From assembly GCF_032191465.1 (NCBI RefSeq), contig NZ_JAQOUE010000002.1:248001-312000 (forward strand): 64,000 bases of DNA, read 5' to 3'. Shown in pieces: positions 52,960 to 64,000 of this stretch. The number at the start of each line of letters is the position of its first letter. The first letter of the stretch is position 1. The position numbers and the translations under genes are program-made. The notes beneath the pieces are model-generated. The model worked only from the letters and a program-made list of their open reading frames with translations, had not been told where the DNA came from and did no database searches. The stretch comes from Candidatus Nitronereus thalassa (GTDB lineage: Bacteria; Nitrospirota; Nitrospiria; Nitrospirales; UBA8639).

Positions 52960-53760
52960 TTACGCTCTTTCCACAACAAAATTTTCATTTACTTTGCCAT
53001 ACACCGGCAACGGTTCGGCAGCCAAGAAGTCGATGGCAGGTAACCGTTTGCCGACCACGGCTCGGGCGTAGGTATCAATAATATCTTCCAACTCTCGTCG
53101 CATAGAACCTTCGGCTTTAAGGCGCAAGGCGACGGAAAACTTCGTGCGACGCGCTTGCTGCACGAAGGCCACACTGCCCGGGGACATCTCCAAGCAATAA
53201 TCCCAACTGGCTTGATCGCACCCCTGACACACCAGGCCACCCGCGGAGGGTGAAAACCGTGGTGCCCGTGTCCCAAAATCCTTGCCACACGAAGCGCAAT
53301 GATCGACCTGCGGACGAAACCCGGCATGTGAGAGCACATGAATCTGAAAAATGAGCGTGGTCAGAGAAAGATCTTCCTGCTCTAGCAAAGATCGCAAACC
53401 CTCGCGAAGCGTGTGAAACAATTGGTGACTGGGATCTCGATCCGCCGTGATAGCATCCACCAAGGAGACCATGCGCGAGGCTGCCGAAATTCGCGCTAAA
53501 TCTTCGCGCAATCCCGAAAGATCTTCCATAATATGAATAGCGCTGACGGTGGCTAAATTATCATGCCGACGGTCGAATAACGTGAGGTTCACGGAGGTAA
53601 AGGGTTCAAGCGCGCCGCCAAAGCGATTTTTCATCTTCCGCGCCTCGCGCGCAATTCCTCGCACCTTTCCCAACTTATAGGAAAAGAAGGTTACGATGCG
53701 ATCGGCTTCTCCCCATCGGATACTTTTGAGCGCTATGGCGTCGGTGGTGATATGGGCCAT
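52960..53760 (-). CDS. recO: DNA repair protein RecO
   Basis: Helps RecR load RecA on SSB-coated DNA. About 266 residues from ATG at 53760; the longer frame adds an unrelated N-terminus. The N-terminal OB-fold (TTDAIALKSIRWGEADRIVT, KVRGIAREARK), helical domain and a zinc finger (CASCGKDF and LVCQGCD, about residues 156-192) are present. Operon order mgtE, recO, DUF971. Confidence 0.93.
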   Translation of the reverse strand: MAHITTDAIALKSIRWGEADRIVTFFSYKLGKVRGIAREARKMKNRFGGALEPFTSVNLTLFDRRHDNLATVSAIHIMEDLSGLREDLARISAASRMVSLVDAITADRDPSHQLFHTLREGLRSLLEQEDLSLTTLIFQIHVLSHAGFRPQVDHCASCGKDFGTRAPRFSPSAGGLVCQGCDQASWDYCLEMSPGSVAFVQQARRTKFSVALRLKAEGSMRRELEDIIDTYARAVVGKRLPAIDFLAAEPLPVYGKVNENFVVERA

Positions 53761-53874
53761 AAGGAAAATTACAGGATGTTGAAAATGGTTCGTCCAGCAA
53801 GGCCGACCAAAGGTCTGCTCAAGCCGCTTCGGCAAAGCCAGAGAACGCCATTGGTAGACATTTGGAACATCCTA

Positions 53875-55311
53875 TTACCGGATATACTCAACCATGATTG
53901 TTGCGAGCCCAAGATAAATGGTCACACCCGTGATGTCCATAGCCGTCGTAATAAACGGGCCTGCTGCCACGGCAGGATCGATTGTACACTTTTTCAACAA
54001 CAACGGCGTTACGGTGGCGAGGCTTGCGGAAATCAGAAACGTCAGCAGGATGGAAGCCCCAACCACGAGGCCGAGGAATCCGCTTCCTTGCCACACCCAC
54101 CCTGTTATCAACAGCAAGGTTCCACAAATTAAACCAAGAAACAATCCAATGCGTAATTCACGAAACACGACTTTCCACAGATCACTCAACTCGACGCGCC
54201 CCGTGGCCAATCCACGAATGATGAGCGTTGACGATTGCAGCCCTAAATTTCCACTCATCGCAGCAATTACCGGAATAAACGTCACGATGGCCACCACTTC
54301 TTGAATGGTGAACCGAAACCACCAGAGAATGGCTCCGGACGCCAAACTTCCTACCAAGTTTGTAAACAACCAAGGCAGACGATGGCCAACGGCTTGCATA
54401 CTGGTCGTATGCATTTCCGCATCTTCCTCAGCCGCGCCCGCCATTTTTAACATATCTTTGGTATCTTCTTCCCGTATGACGTCCACAATATCGTCAACAG
54501 TAATAATGCCCACCAATCGTCCACCCTCCGCCAACACAGGAATGGCTAACAGGTTATAGTTGGCCACCTGTCGCGCCACTTCTTCTTGGTCCGTATCGAC
54601 GGTCACGCTGAGCACGTCCCGCATGAGCATGCTTTTTAACGGGGCTGTGGGGGCCACAACCAGCAGTTCTCGTAACGATACAACCCCAGTCAACCTTCCC
54701 TCTGCATCGGTCGCATAGATATAAAACACCGTCTCCGCTTTGGTGGCCTGTTGCAAACGCTGGATCGCTTCTTGAGCCGTCGTTTCTTCGGGGAGGGCAA
54801 GAAACTCCGTGGTCATGATGCTGCCCGCCGTTCCCTTGGGATAGGCCATCAAGTTGACCACTTCTTGCGATTCCTCGGCCTTCATCAAGGTCAAAATTTC
54901 TTGCGCGCGCTCCTCGGGGAGCACCCCTAAAATGTAGGCCACGTCGTCGGCGGGTACCGAGCGCAACATCCAGGCAATTTCGGCAGGATGCTGATCTGCG
55001 AGGATTTGCGGAATCATTTCCTTACTCAGCTCACTGACCACCTGCCCTTGCTCGGCAATACCCTTGACCAGCTCAAAAATGGTTTGGCGTTCCTGCGGCG
55101 TATCCAAATGCACGATGACCCTGGCGATATCTGCCGGATGCAATCGATTTATCAAATTTGTCAGGTTGGCAATGGCTCCTCGTTTGAGCAACCGACGAAC
55201 GGAGAGAAGGACCACGTCAAACTTGCGTTGTTGACCGTGTTCCGTTGGCAAAACCTCAGACTTGGCGCTATCGCTAACCGAGGATTCTGTGATGTGGGCA
55301 GGGTCCATCAT
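53875..55311 (-). CDS. mgtE: magnesium transporter MgtE
   Basis: 478 residues: an N domain (about 30-155; ADIARVIVHLDTPQERQ), two CBS domains (about 160-285; LLVVAPTAPLKSMLMRDVL, LLAIPVLAEGGRLVGIITVD) that gate by Mg2+, and five C-terminal helices (WLFTNLVGSLASGAILWWF to the end) forming the pore. PVIAAMSGNLGLQ is the conserved pore segment. It follows era after 7 bases. Constitutive housekeeping gene in many bacteria. Confidence 0.96.
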   Translation of the reverse strand: MMDPAHITESSVSDSAKSEVLPTEHGQQRKFDVVLLSVRRLLKRGAIANLTNLINRLHPADIARVIVHLDTPQERQTIFELVKGIAEQGQVVSELSKEMIPQILADQHPAEIAWMLRSVPADDVAYILGVLPEERAQEILTLMKAEESQEVVNLMAYPKGTAGSIMTTEFLALPEETTAQEAIQRLQQATKAETVFYIYATDAEGRLTGVVSLRELLVVAPTAPLKSMLMRDVLSVTVDTDQEEVARQVANYNLLAIPVLAEGGRLVGIITVDDIVDVIREEDTKDMLKMAGAAEEDAEMHTTSMQAVGHRLPWLFTNLVGSLASGAILWWFRFTIQEVVAIVTFIPVIAAMSGNLGLQSSTLIIRGLATGRVELSDLWKVVFRELRIGLFLGLICGTLLLITGWVWQGSGFLGLVVGASILLTFLISASLATVTPLLLKKCTIDPAVAAGPFITTAMDITGVTIYLGLATIMVEYIR

Positions 55312-55318
55312 CGTAAGT

Positions 55319-56206
55319 TCAATACCCTAAATCGATCAGTAAACTTTCATTATCTCGCCAGTTTTCCTTAACCTTCACATGCAGATCGAGAAAGACCTTC
55401 ACTCCCATTTCACGTTCAAGATCTAGTCGTGCCGCAGTACCAATTTCTTTAAGTCGAGACCCACCTCTTCCAATGATAATCGCTTTTTGCCCAGATCGTT
55501 CAACCATAATGGATGCCGAAATCGAATACAGCTTCCCCTTCTCCACAAATTCATCAATGCGCACGGCCACAGCATAGGGCAATTCCGCTTTGGTTTGTTC
55601 GAGAACTTTTTCTCGAACGGTCTCTGCCGCCAATCGTCGCAGGGACTGATCGGTGACAAAATCCTCGTCGTAGGCTCCCCCTTGATCGGGAAATCGAGCA
55701 AAGGCCAGTGCCCGCAAACGATCCAAATTTATCCCTGTCTTCGCAGACAACGGAATTATTTCCGTCCATTTTCCCAACGACTGGTACGCATCCATCACGG
55801 GAAGGACCTTGGGTTTGGTGATTACATCGATTTTATTCACCAACAAAAACACTGGCAGCTCCTCTGCCCCTTTATTCATCGAAAATACTTGATCAATGAC
55901 AGCCCGATCGCCCGCACCTGGCATCTTTCTGCCATCTACCATGACGGCCAACACATCCGCCTCTTCAATCGTATCTAAAGCCGCACGGACCATACGCTTA
56001 TTCAACCGGTGCAATGGCCGATGCAATCCCGGCGTATCCAACAATGCTAATTGCCCTTCAGGGAAATGGGCCACGCCCAGTATACGCGATCGCGTGGTCT
56101 GGGGTTTATCCGACACGATGGCAATCTTTTGATTGACCAGCGTGTTCACGAGGGTGGACTTTCCGACATTCGGACAGCCCACAATAGCCATGGTTCCAAA
56201 TTTCAT
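55319..56206 (-). CDS. era: GTPase Era
   Basis: Assists maturation of 16S rRNA and the small subunit. About 295 residues from ATG at 56206. G motifs are GCPNVGKST (10-18), DKPQTTR, DTPG (about 60-63), NKID (about 127-130) and SAKTG (about 159). The KH RNA-binding domain follows (VERSGQKAIIIGRGGSRLKE near residues 231-250). Both domains are complete. No rnc or glmU gene nearby. Confidence 0.97.
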   Translation of the reverse strand: MKFGTMAIVGCPNVGKSTLVNTLVNQKIAIVSDKPQTTRSRILGVAHFPEGQLALLDTPGLHRPLHRLNKRMVRAALDTIEEADVLAVMVDGRKMPGAGDRAVIDQVFSMNKGAEELPVFLLVNKIDVITKPKVLPVMDAYQSLGKWTEIIPLSAKTGINLDRLRALAFARFPDQGGAYDEDFVTDQSLRRLAAETVREKVLEQTKAELPYAVAVRIDEFVEKGKLYSISASIMVERSGQKAIIIGRGGSRLKEIGTAARLDLEREMGVKVFLDLHVKVKENWRDNESLLIDLGY

Positions 56207-56354
56207 AGATCGTAACAGGGGAAAATCTTCGTGAAGGAACGACACAAGGGGAAGGAATAATCGTATCAATCTTTGATCAAGTACTCATCGATTGCTCCTT
56301 CCCGCAGTCAGGTGGACTCTCGACCCATCCACAATGTGCATACGCATGAGCCAG

Positions 56355-57979
<1,625 letters not shown>

Positions 57980-58049
57980 TCAGGATTTCCTTGTCAGGCG
58001 AGAATGAACAATGAAGTATCCCCTCAAGGAAAGAAGGGTGTCTGGGCCC

Positions 58050-58077
58050 ATCATACTAATTTTCTGGCTTTTGACAA
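58050..58077 (-). promoter_or_regulatory. eno promoter
   Basis: Minus strand: TTGTCA (58072-58077), 16 bases, TATGAT (58050-58055), about 70 bases before the eno start. Confidence 0.55.
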
Positions 58078-58127
58078 GACAATTTGTACAAGGAAACGTG
58101 CAGACAGAGGGGAATAAAGAAGTAATC

Positions 58128-59558
58128 TTAGGAAGACAGGGCGCGTTTGAGGAGTTCGTTGACTTTCTGAGGATTGGCTTTTCCTTTTGAAGTTTTCATG
58201 ACTTGTCCGACAAAAAATCCTAGCACGGCGTCTTTTCCACTTCGGTACTGCTCAACTTGAGCAGGGTTCTTGTCTACCACCTCTTGGATCATGTGTTCCA
58301 AAGCCCCCTCATCGGAAACCTGCTGCAGACCTTTTTCCTCAACCAATTGGGTCGCTGATTTTTCGCCAGCGTACAGTTCCGGGAAAATTTCCTTGGCGGC
58401 TTTTAAACTGATTGTCCCGTTATGAACCATTTGTAAGAGTTCCACTAATCGATCCGGGGAAACCGGAGAGGATTCTACTGCCATTCCAGCCTGGTTCAGT
58501 TCCCGCAATAATTCGCCCATGATAAAGTTACTGACGAGTTTGGGTTCCGCAAAACGCTGGACACAGGATTCAAAATAATCAGCCAACGCGCGCGAGCTCG
58601 TCAGCACTCCTGCGTCATACTCCGGTAAGCCATGCTCTTGGATAAAGCGTTGCTGGCGGGCTTGAGGTAACTCTTGCAACGTGCCGCGAAGCTCCTCGAT
58701 CCACTCCTCGGGAATTGACAAAGGCAGGAGATCGGGATCGGGAAAATAGCGATAGTCATGCGCCTCTTCCTTGCTGCGCATCACGGCCGTTTGGCCGAGA
58801 TCAATATTCCATAGTCGTGTTTCCTGATGAATCTTTCCACCTTCGGTTAATACCTTCGTCTGCCGCTTAATCTCATATTCCACGGCATCTTTGACATTTT
58901 TAAACGAATTGATATTTTTTAGTTCGACTTTTGTGCCGAAGGTCTCCGAACCGACGGGACGAAGTGAAATATTCGGCTCACACCGTAAATTCCCCTCTTC
59001 CATATTCCCATCGCACACATCGAGATAGACCAGGGCATCCCGAAGAGATTTTAAGTAGGCCACCACTTCATCTGCGGATCGCATATCTGGATCGGTCACG
59101 ATTTCCAGTAATGGCGTGCCTGTCCGATTCAAATCGACATAGCTCTGCCCGCCTTCATTCGCATGAATATTTTTCCCGGCGTCCTCTTCTAAATGAGCGC
59201 GACAAATCCGAACTCGTTTGGATTCGCCATTCACATTCAGATCAATCCACCCATGTTCACAAATGGGTTCTTCATATTGGGAGATTTGATAGCCTTTGGG
59301 CAGATCAGGGTAAAAATAATGTTTTCGGGCGAACACATTGGTGGTCCGAATCGAACAATTCAATGCCAGACCTGTTCGAATGGCCATCTCCACGGCACGT
59401 TTGTTGATAACCGGCAAGGAACCTGGCAATCCCAGGCACACGGGACAGGTTTGAGTGTTGGGCAGATGGCCAAATTCCGTCCCACACCCACAAAACAGTT
59501 TAGATTGCGTCCGAAGTTGGGCATGAACTTCGAGACCTATGACGGTTTCAAAGGTCAC
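58128..59558 (-). CDS. gatB: Asp-tRNA(Asn)/Glu-tRNA(Gln) amidotransferase subunit B
   Basis: Phosphorylates and, with GatA, amidates mischarged Glu-tRNA(Gln) or Asp-tRNA(Asn). 476 residues from [15 protein letters not shown]. The GatB signature [16 protein letters not shown] and the [11 protein letters not shown] segment are present, with the C-terminal YqeY-like tail ([20 protein letters not shown]). The start overlaps the ytxH stop by 4 bases. Its presence means this organism uses the indirect route for Gln and/or Asn tRNA. Confidence 0.97.
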   Translation of the reverse strand: MTFETVIGLEVHAQLRTQSKLFCGCGTEFGHLPNTQTCPVCLGLPGSLPVINKRAVEMAIRTGLALNCSIRTTNVFARKHYFYPDLPKGYQISQYEEPICEHGWIDLNVNGESKRVRICRAHLEEDAGKNIHANEGGQSYVDLNRTGTPLLEIVTDPDMRSADEVVAYLKSLRDALVYLDVCDGNMEEGNLRCEPNISLRPVGSETFGTKVELKNINSFKNVKDAVEYEIKRQTKVLTEGGKIHQETRLWNIDLGQTAVMRSKEEAHDYRYFPDPDLLPLSIPEEWIEELRGTLQELPQARQQRFIQEHGLPEYDAGVLTSSRALADYFESCVQRFAEPKLVSNFIMGELLRELNQAGMAVESSPVSPDRLVELLQMVHNGTISLKAAKEIFPELYAGEKSATQLVEEKGLQQVSDEGALEHMIQEVVDKNPAQVEQYRSGKDAVLGFFVGQVMKTSKGKANPQKVNELLKRALSS

Positions 59559-59881
59559 AGTGGCGTATTTGGTTCATCACGGGAAGAATTCCGTAAAGGC
59601 CGCATCGCCTCTTTTCCAGCATCCACCGCATCCTGCACCACGGAACTGGCTTCGGACATAAAATCGCGGCTTTTCTCCACCACGTCTTCCCAGGTATGGG
59701 TGGCTTTTTCTGAAAAATCTTTGAAATCGTCTCCCGCCCGACGAGCAGCTCGCAATAATCCCTCACGCGACTCCCGTCCAGATTGCGGGGCCAATAAAAA
59801 GGCCGTGGCGGCGCCCAAAAGAATTCCGCTTAAAAACGCCAGTGCCACACTTCCTGCTGAAGCTCCGTTATTCCCACTCAT
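59555..59881 (-). CDS. YtxH-domain protein
   Basis: 108 residues. One N-terminal hydrophobic helix ([22 protein letters not shown], 11-32) is followed by the YtxH signature [10 protein letters not shown] and an alternating helical tail. YtxH proteins are small membrane proteins induced by stress in Bacillus. It is embedded between DUF948 and gatB with a 4-base overlap with gatB. Confidence 0.85.
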   Translation of the reverse strand: MSGNNGASAGSVALAFLSGILLGAATAFLLAPQSGRESREGLLRAARRAGDDFKDFSEKATHTWEDVVEKSRDFMSEASSVVQDAVDAGKEAMRPLRNSSRDEPNTPL

Positions 59882-59885
59882 AGTT

Positions 59886-60272
59886 CTACCCTCCTTCTTT
59901 ATGAACCCGGTCTTTTATGGTTGTCGCTGCGGCTCTCATTCCGGAAAAGACTCGCGCGAGCTTCATCCCCACCGCAACGCCCTTCCCTCTCACCGCTCCA
60001 TGAACTTGATGTACGGTCTGTCCGACCTCTCCAATAGCATTCATGAGCACCGAGGCCCTATCCACGCCAGCCTTCGCTTGAATGGTCATTGCATGAACAT
60101 TCTCACTTGTGCCTTTCAACTCTCTTAGCAATCCCGGTAACTCATTATTCAATTGTGCCAATAATCGTTCGGACTGGGCGACTGTTCGACGCAACTGCAC
60201 CACGGTCGGAACCAGATACCCCACCAACACCAAAAAGGCTACAGCAATTACCACCGCCGCAAAGTCAATCAT
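59886..60272 (-). CDS. DUF948 membrane protein
   Basis: 128 residues. One N-terminal helix (FAAVVIAVAFLVLVGYLVPTV) then a long amphipathic helix (LRRTVAQSERLLAQLNNELP) typical of DUF948. DUF948 and YtxH genes are often adjacent; here they lie inside the gat cluster. Function unknown; a general-stress membrane role is inferred from the YtxH pairing. Confidence 0.85.
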   Translation of the reverse strand: MIDFAAVVIAVAFLVLVGYLVPTVVQLRRTVAQSERLLAQLNNELPGLLRELKGTSENVHAMTIQAKAGVDRASVLMNAIGEVGQTVHQVHGAVRGKGVAVGMKLARVFSGMRAAATTIKDRVHKEGG

Positions 60273-60286
60273 GCATCACCCTTTCA

Positions 60287-61756
60287 TTAGCGGATCGCCG
60301 GCCGTTTTTTTCGCCAATTCGTGACCAGTTCGTATGCACGCGCAGCGCGCAACACGGTTTCCTCTTCAAAAGGACGGCCCATGAGCTGCAATCCTATTGG
60401 AAGCCCCTGCTGGCTGAATCCACATGGAATTGATATGGCCGGAATTCCGGCCAAGCTGGCTGAGATAGTATACAGATCTGACAAATACATTTGTAAGGGA
60501 TCTTCGATTTTCTCTCCCAACTTGAATGCCGGCGTCGGCATCACTGGTGTGACGAGCAAATCAACTTCGTCAAACACTCGATCAAAATCTTGCGTAATGA
60601 GGGTTCGCACGGCCTGAGCCTTGGCATAATAGGCATCATAATATCCGCTACTCAACGCATAGGTGCCAAGCATCACGCGGCGTTTGACTTCTGGACCAAA
60701 CCCCTCCTGGCGGGTTTTCCGATACATTTCTAACAATTCCTGGCTATCCTTGGCACGAATCCCATATTTGACACCATCATAACGAGCCAAATTGGAACTG
60801 GCCTCAGCCGTGGCCACGATATAGTATGTCGCCACCGCCACTCCGGTGTGGGGTAGCGATACATCCTGAATTTTTCCTCCGAGTTGCTCAAGCTCCTCGA
60901 TGGCTTGCCGAACAGCCCCTTCCACTTCGGAGTCAAGCCCTTCTGCGAAAAACTCTTTCGGGATACCAAACTTGAGTTTTTTAACATCTTTTTTCTTAAA
61001 CGCTCGAGTAAAATCCGAGACTGGCACATCGGCCGTTGTCGAATCCATGGGGTCTTGTCCAGCCAACACATTGAGCATCATGGCTGCATCATAAACATCT
61101 TTGGTGATGGGACCAATCTGATCGAGCGAGGAAGCGAAGGCAATTAATCCATACCGGGAAACGCGGCCATAGGTGGGCTTGAACCCCACGACCCCGCAAC
61201 ATGCCGCTGGCTGCCTGATTGACCCCCCCGTATCCGTCCCAAGCGCCGCGGCACATTCATCCGCCGCCACGGCAGCAGCAGACCCACCGCTGGATCCCCC
61301 CGGCACATGACTGAGCTTCCAAGGATTTCGGCTGGGCCCAAAGGCGGAATGCTCCGTGGAGGAACCCATCCCAAATTCATCGAGATTGGTTTTCCCAATC
61401 GAAAAAAATCGATGTTCACGGAATTTGGAAATCACCGAGGCATCATACGGCGGTTGGAACTGCCCCAAAATTCTTGACCCACAGGTCGTCGGCAAATCCG
61501 CAGTACAAATATTGTCTTTGATGGCAATGGGCATGGCCATGAGTGGCATAGTTTTCCGCCACGATTTGAGTTCATCATCGATTGCTTGGGCCTGAGTCAG
61601 AATTTGCTCTTTGTCATTCACCGTCACATAGGCTTTTACTTTAGATTCGACCACACTTAATCGAAGGAAATACGATCGTGCGATTTCATTTGCGCTTACA
61701 TCGCCACGGGTAAACGAATCTTGTAATTCCTTGAGGGTTAATTTGAATAATGACAT
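60287..61756 (-). CDS. gatA: Asp-tRNA(Asn)/Glu-tRNA(Gln) amidotransferase subunit A
   Basis: Amidase that frees ammonia from glutamine and hands it to GatB. 489 residues. The catalytic triad Ser-cisSer-Lys is Lys80 (MAIKDN), Ser155 (GGSSGGSA) and the nucleophile Ser179 ([10 protein letters not shown]). C-terminal [21 protein letters not shown] is typical of GatA. Second or third gene of gatC-panD-gatA. Confidence 0.97.
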   Translation of the reverse strand: MSLFKLTLKELQDSFTRGDVSANEIARSYFLRLSVVESKVKAYVTVNDKEQILTQAQAIDDELKSWRKTMPLMAMPIAIKDNICTADLPTTCGSRILGQFQPPYDASVISKFREHRFFSIGKTNLDEFGMGSSTEHSAFGPSRNPWKLSHVPGGSSGGSAAAVAADECAAALGTDTGGSIRQPAACCGVVGFKPTYGRVSRYGLIAFASSLDQIGPITKDVYDAAMMLNVLAGQDPMDSTTADVPVSDFTRAFKKKDVKKLKFGIPKEFFAEGLDSEVEGAVRQAIEELEQLGGKIQDVSLPHTGVAVATYYIVATAEASSNLARYDGVKYGIRAKDSQELLEMYRKTRQEGFGPEVKRRVMLGTYALSSGYYDAYYAKAQAVRTLITQDFDRVFDEVDLLVTPVMPTPAFKLGEKIEDPLQMYLSDLYTISASLAGIPAISIPCGFSQQGLPIGLQLMGRPFEEETVLRAARAYELVTNWRKKRPAIR

Positions 61757-61833
61757 GGTAGGACTAACAACAACGTACGGATTGAGAATTCACCACAGAA
61801 GACTTGTGTCCCCAGACCTGCAAAGGAAGGCCA

Positions 61834-62190
61834 TTACGGCGTGTTGGTAATTCGGTTCTGCGAATCCACTTGTATGACCTTGGGATGATGACGCTTTGCT
61901 TCTTCGTCGTTATAGTATTCATAACAGAAAATAATGACGCGATCCCCGATTACGCCCTTTCGCGCCGTTGGACCATTGAGCACCACCTCACCTCCGCCGC
62001 GCTTACCGTTGATCGCATAGGTGGTAAAGCGTTCGCCATTATTCAAATTTGAGACCATCACGAGTTCATACGGAAGGATGCCCGCGGCATCGAGGAGGTC
62101 TTCATCGACCGTTAAACTGCCTTCATATTCCAAGCATGCGTCGGTCACCACCGCACGATGAATTTTAGCCCGCAACATCTGACGTAACAT
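61834..62190 (-). CDS. panD: aspartate 1-decarboxylase
   Basis: Makes beta-alanine for pantothenate and CoA. 118 residues; the precursor self-cleaves between Gly24 and Ser25 in EYEGSLTVD to make the pyruvoyl group. MLRAKIHRAVVTDA, NGKRGGGEVVLNGPTARKG and GDRVIIFCYEYYN are classical. It lies 18 bases after gatC in the same direction, an uncommon placement. Confidence 0.97.
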   Translation of the reverse strand: MLRQMLRAKIHRAVVTDACLEYEGSLTVDEDLLDAAGILPYELVMVSNLNNGERFTTYAINGKRGGGEVVLNGPTARKGVIGDRVIIFCYEYYNDEEAKRHHPKVIQVDSQNRITNTP

Positions 62191-62208
62191 TCGTCTATTC
62201 CTTCTCGT

Positions 62209-62502
62209 TCAACGATCGCTAATAATTTTTGGCACTTGAAACAACCCATCCTTCGCAGCAGGAGCATTCCCCACGGACTTGTCTTGGGGCAAGGATTCGC
62301 GCACCTCGTCGTCTCTCAACACATTGGCCTGACTCACGACGGAGGCCATCGGGCTTACCCCATTGGTGTCTACCTGATTGAGTTCTTCCATATAGGTCAA
62401 AATACTGCTGAGATGTTGACTCAATTGATCCTTTTCCCCCTCGCTCACTTGAATCCGTGCGAGATCAGCCACATATTCTACTTCCTGTTGACTAAGTTTC
62501 AT
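62209..62502 (-). CDS. gatC: Asp-tRNA(Asn)/Glu-tRNA(Gln) amidotransferase subunit C
   Basis: Small subunit that holds GatA and GatB together. 97 residues with VEYVADLARIQVSEGEKDQL and the conserved C-terminal LRDDEVRESLPQDKSVGNAP followed by DGLFQVPKII. First gene of the gat cluster. Confidence 0.95.
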   Translation of the reverse strand: MKLSQQEVEYVADLARIQVSEGEKDQLSQHLSSILTYMEELNQVDTNGVSPMASVVSQANVLRDDEVRESLPQDKSVGNAPAAKDGLFQVPKIISDR

Positions 62503-62730
62503 TAGTCACCTTCTTCCCTTCAGGCTTTCGTTCAACCCAGTTGAGCCTTCGAAACCTCAGTAGTGTGGGTATTTGACCATGAATATATAGAAAAGGGCAA
62601 CGATTTGAAAAGCCGCACTTGTAGCATGAAGCCCGAGCTAAAATCTACTAAAACGGCCCCCAGTCTCATTGCTCCTTATTCATCAGAATTCGTTGGTCAC
62701 GATAACTCTGGCCTTTTCAGGTCAGAATTT

Positions 62731-63426
62731 TTACGCTATCCATCCTTCATCCGCAAAAGACACAAATCGCCCATCACCAATAACGACGTGGTCCAGAACT
62801 TGAATCCCCAGGATGTTTCCAGCTTCCTGGAGACGTCGGGTAAGGATTCGATCCTCGCTACTCGGCGAGGGGTCCCCGCTGGGGTGATTGTGAAGAAAAA
62901 TGACTGCCGCGGCTGATTCACGTACGGCTTCGTTGAAGACCTCTCGGGGATGCACGAGACTGGTGGTGAGACTGCCTTCCGACACTGTCAGATCCCGAAT
63001 CACGGCATGTTTGGCATCCAATAAAATCACCTTAAATACTTCGTGCCGCAGGTCACGAACCAGGGGATAGTAATGTTGAAACACGATTTGGCTATTCGCG
63101 ATCTTGGTTCCGGTCGTCAGTGGGGTAGAAAGCACCCGCTTACCTAACTCAATTGCTGCTTTTATTTGTGCGGCCTTAGCCGGACCAATCCCTGGAACCG
63201 CACAGAGCTCTTCGAGGGAACGATTGGCTAATCCCTGCAATCCTTCCAAATGGTGAAGGAGATCCATTGCCACCTGGACCGCTGAAAAATCTTGCCGACC
63301 CACGCGAAGAAGAATTGCCAGCAACTGCGCATCCGATAAACTTGCCGGGCCTGCCTCTAATAAACGTTCACGAGGCCGTTCAGATTTCGGCCAATGCGCA
63401 ATGCCCCTAGACTTCTGATTCATCAA
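62731..63426 (-). CDS. radC: RadC/MPN-domain protein
   Basis: 231 residues. An N-terminal helix-hairpin-helix (LCAVPGIGPAKAAQIKAAIE) and a JAMM metalloprotease-like domain with His179, His181 and Asp185 in HNHPSGDPSPSSED. Despite its name, a repair role is doubtful; the JAMM motif suggests a zinc hydrolase. It is monocistronic. A second in-frame Met follows the first. Confidence 0.95.
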   Translation of the reverse strand: MMNQKSRGIAHWPKSERPRERLLEAGPASLSDAQLLAILLRVGRQDFSAVQVAMDLLHHLEGLQGLANRSLEELCAVPGIGPAKAAQIKAAIELGKRVLSTPLTTGTKIANSQIVFQHYYPLVRDLRHEVFKVILLDAKHAVIRDLTVSEGSLTTSLVHPREVFNEAVRESAAAVIFLHNHPSGDPSPSSEDRILTRRLQEAGNILGIQVLDHVVIGDGRFVSFADEGWIA

Positions 63427-63660
63427 GAAAGACCTCGCCAGTTAGGTATCCTCGAATCTTTCGCCTCAGTAATACTTGTGACCTTTCGGGGTATAAAAAT
63501 ATCAGAGACAAAAGTCCACAAACAAACACTTGGTCCCAACAAACCTCGCCTCACTACAAGTAGGTTTTAATACGTAATTTATTCCACCTCACGCAGGCTC
63601 TCCCTTCTTGCTGCTGTTCAAAATGGTGTGCTAAGGTTTTTCCCTTGTGGGAAAACCCGA

Positions 63661-64000
63661 ATGACCATGCGCGTAGTGGCGGGATTTCAGAAAGGGAGGC
63701 GACTGAAACAGCCCACAGGCCGCGGCCTTCGCCCGACCTCGGCACGGGTCAAAGAGGCATTATTTTCCATCATTGCCGAACGCCTTACCAACGCCAATGT
63801 TTTAGATTTGTATGCTGGAACAGGCGCCCTTGGGCTGGAAGCCCTAAGTCGAGGAGCACGAAAGGTTATCTTTGTAGAAAACCAGCCAACCTCGATTCAA
63901 ATTCTTCGCGAAAACATTGCTCTTTGTGAACTCATGCATAACAGCACAATTATTGACCAGGATGTCACGGAATATTTAAGCGCTGATTTTCCCCGGCGGG
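63661..64000 (+). CDS. rsmD: 16S rRNA m2G966 methyltransferase RsmD, N-terminal part (cut by window edge)
   Basis: From ATG at 63661 (a second at 63667) the frame stays open to the window end, 113 codons. MRVVAGFQKGRRLKQP, GLRPTSARVKEALFSII and the SAM-binding VLDLYAGTGALGLEALSRGA are diagnostic of RsmD. The catalytic NPPF motif lies beyond the window. Confidence 0.93.
   Translation, partial: MTMRVVAGFQKGRRLKQPTGRGLRPTSARVKEALFSIIAERLTNANVLDLYAGTGALGLEALSRGARKVIFVENQPTSIQILRENIALCELMHNSTIIDQDVTEYLSADFPRR

Overview
The window reads as chromosomal DNA of a Nitrospirota (Nitrospira-like) bacterium. This is an inference from gene content: many long-leader lipoproteins, a cobalamin-dependent MetH, tandem B12/radical SAM proteins, a CADD-like di-iron protein and AMP-forming acetyl-CoA synthetase. 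No rRNA or other marker in the window fixes the taxon. Most genes lie on the minus strand in short operons of moderate GC. Both ends cut genes: a PhzF-family isomerase on the left and rsmD on the right.

Layout. 1-6250: PhzF fragment, a radical SAM protein, a small J-domain-like protein with HPH in place of HPD, and two tandem paralogous B12-binding radical SAM proteins. 6.4-13.2 kb: an orphan protein, metH with a good sigma-70-type promoter, and several unknown secreted or small proteins. 13.4-18.1 kb: a haem-oxygenase-fold di-iron protein resembling CADD, a lipoprotein, a repair cluster (short mutY, mutT, DEDDy exonuclease) and a secreted metalloprotease behind a sigma-54-type promoter. 18.2-20.7 kb: a damaged patch with a methyltransferase ORF whose start codon looks lost, a truncated gene end, a BrnT/BrnA toxin-antitoxin pair with a perfect palindromic operator, and tRNA-Leu(UAA).

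20.8-33.2 kb is rich in envelope proteins: Pal with a very long Gly/Ser/Gln linker, UDP-glucuronate epimerase, a ClpS-like adaptor, a histone-H1-like protein, proC, two tandem paralogous exported HEAT-like proteins, and an LPP20/LpoB/COG3014 lipoprotein operon. 33.4-47.7 kb: DUF4301 protein, acetyl-CoA synthetase, a membrane protein with a four-Cys tail, a CHASE2-SH3-M48 operon, a stand-alone topoisomerase-type zinc finger, an STN-HEAT protein, an MFS/ribE operon with two unlisted small membrane proteins, a mannose-1-phosphate guanylyltransferase and a STAS protein.

47.9-52.6 kb is the most unusual region. A Ski2-like helicase is split in two and the halves are in reversed order, with the C-terminal half first. 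It is followed by an A+T-rich gene for a HEPN (ApeA-like, RX4H) protein and then by a cluster of inverted repeats, one of which has a 62-bp ungapped relative at 41.7 kb. 52.6-63.4 kb is housekeeping on the minus strand: DUF971, recO, mgtE, era, ftsB, eno, and a gatC-panD-gatA-DUF948-ytxH-gatB cluster, then radC and the start of rsmD on the plus strand.

No CRISPR array, rRNA operon or complete insertion sequence was seen. The candidates most likely to be undescribed systems are the permuted helicase plus HEPN locus and the three-enzyme radical SAM cluster.
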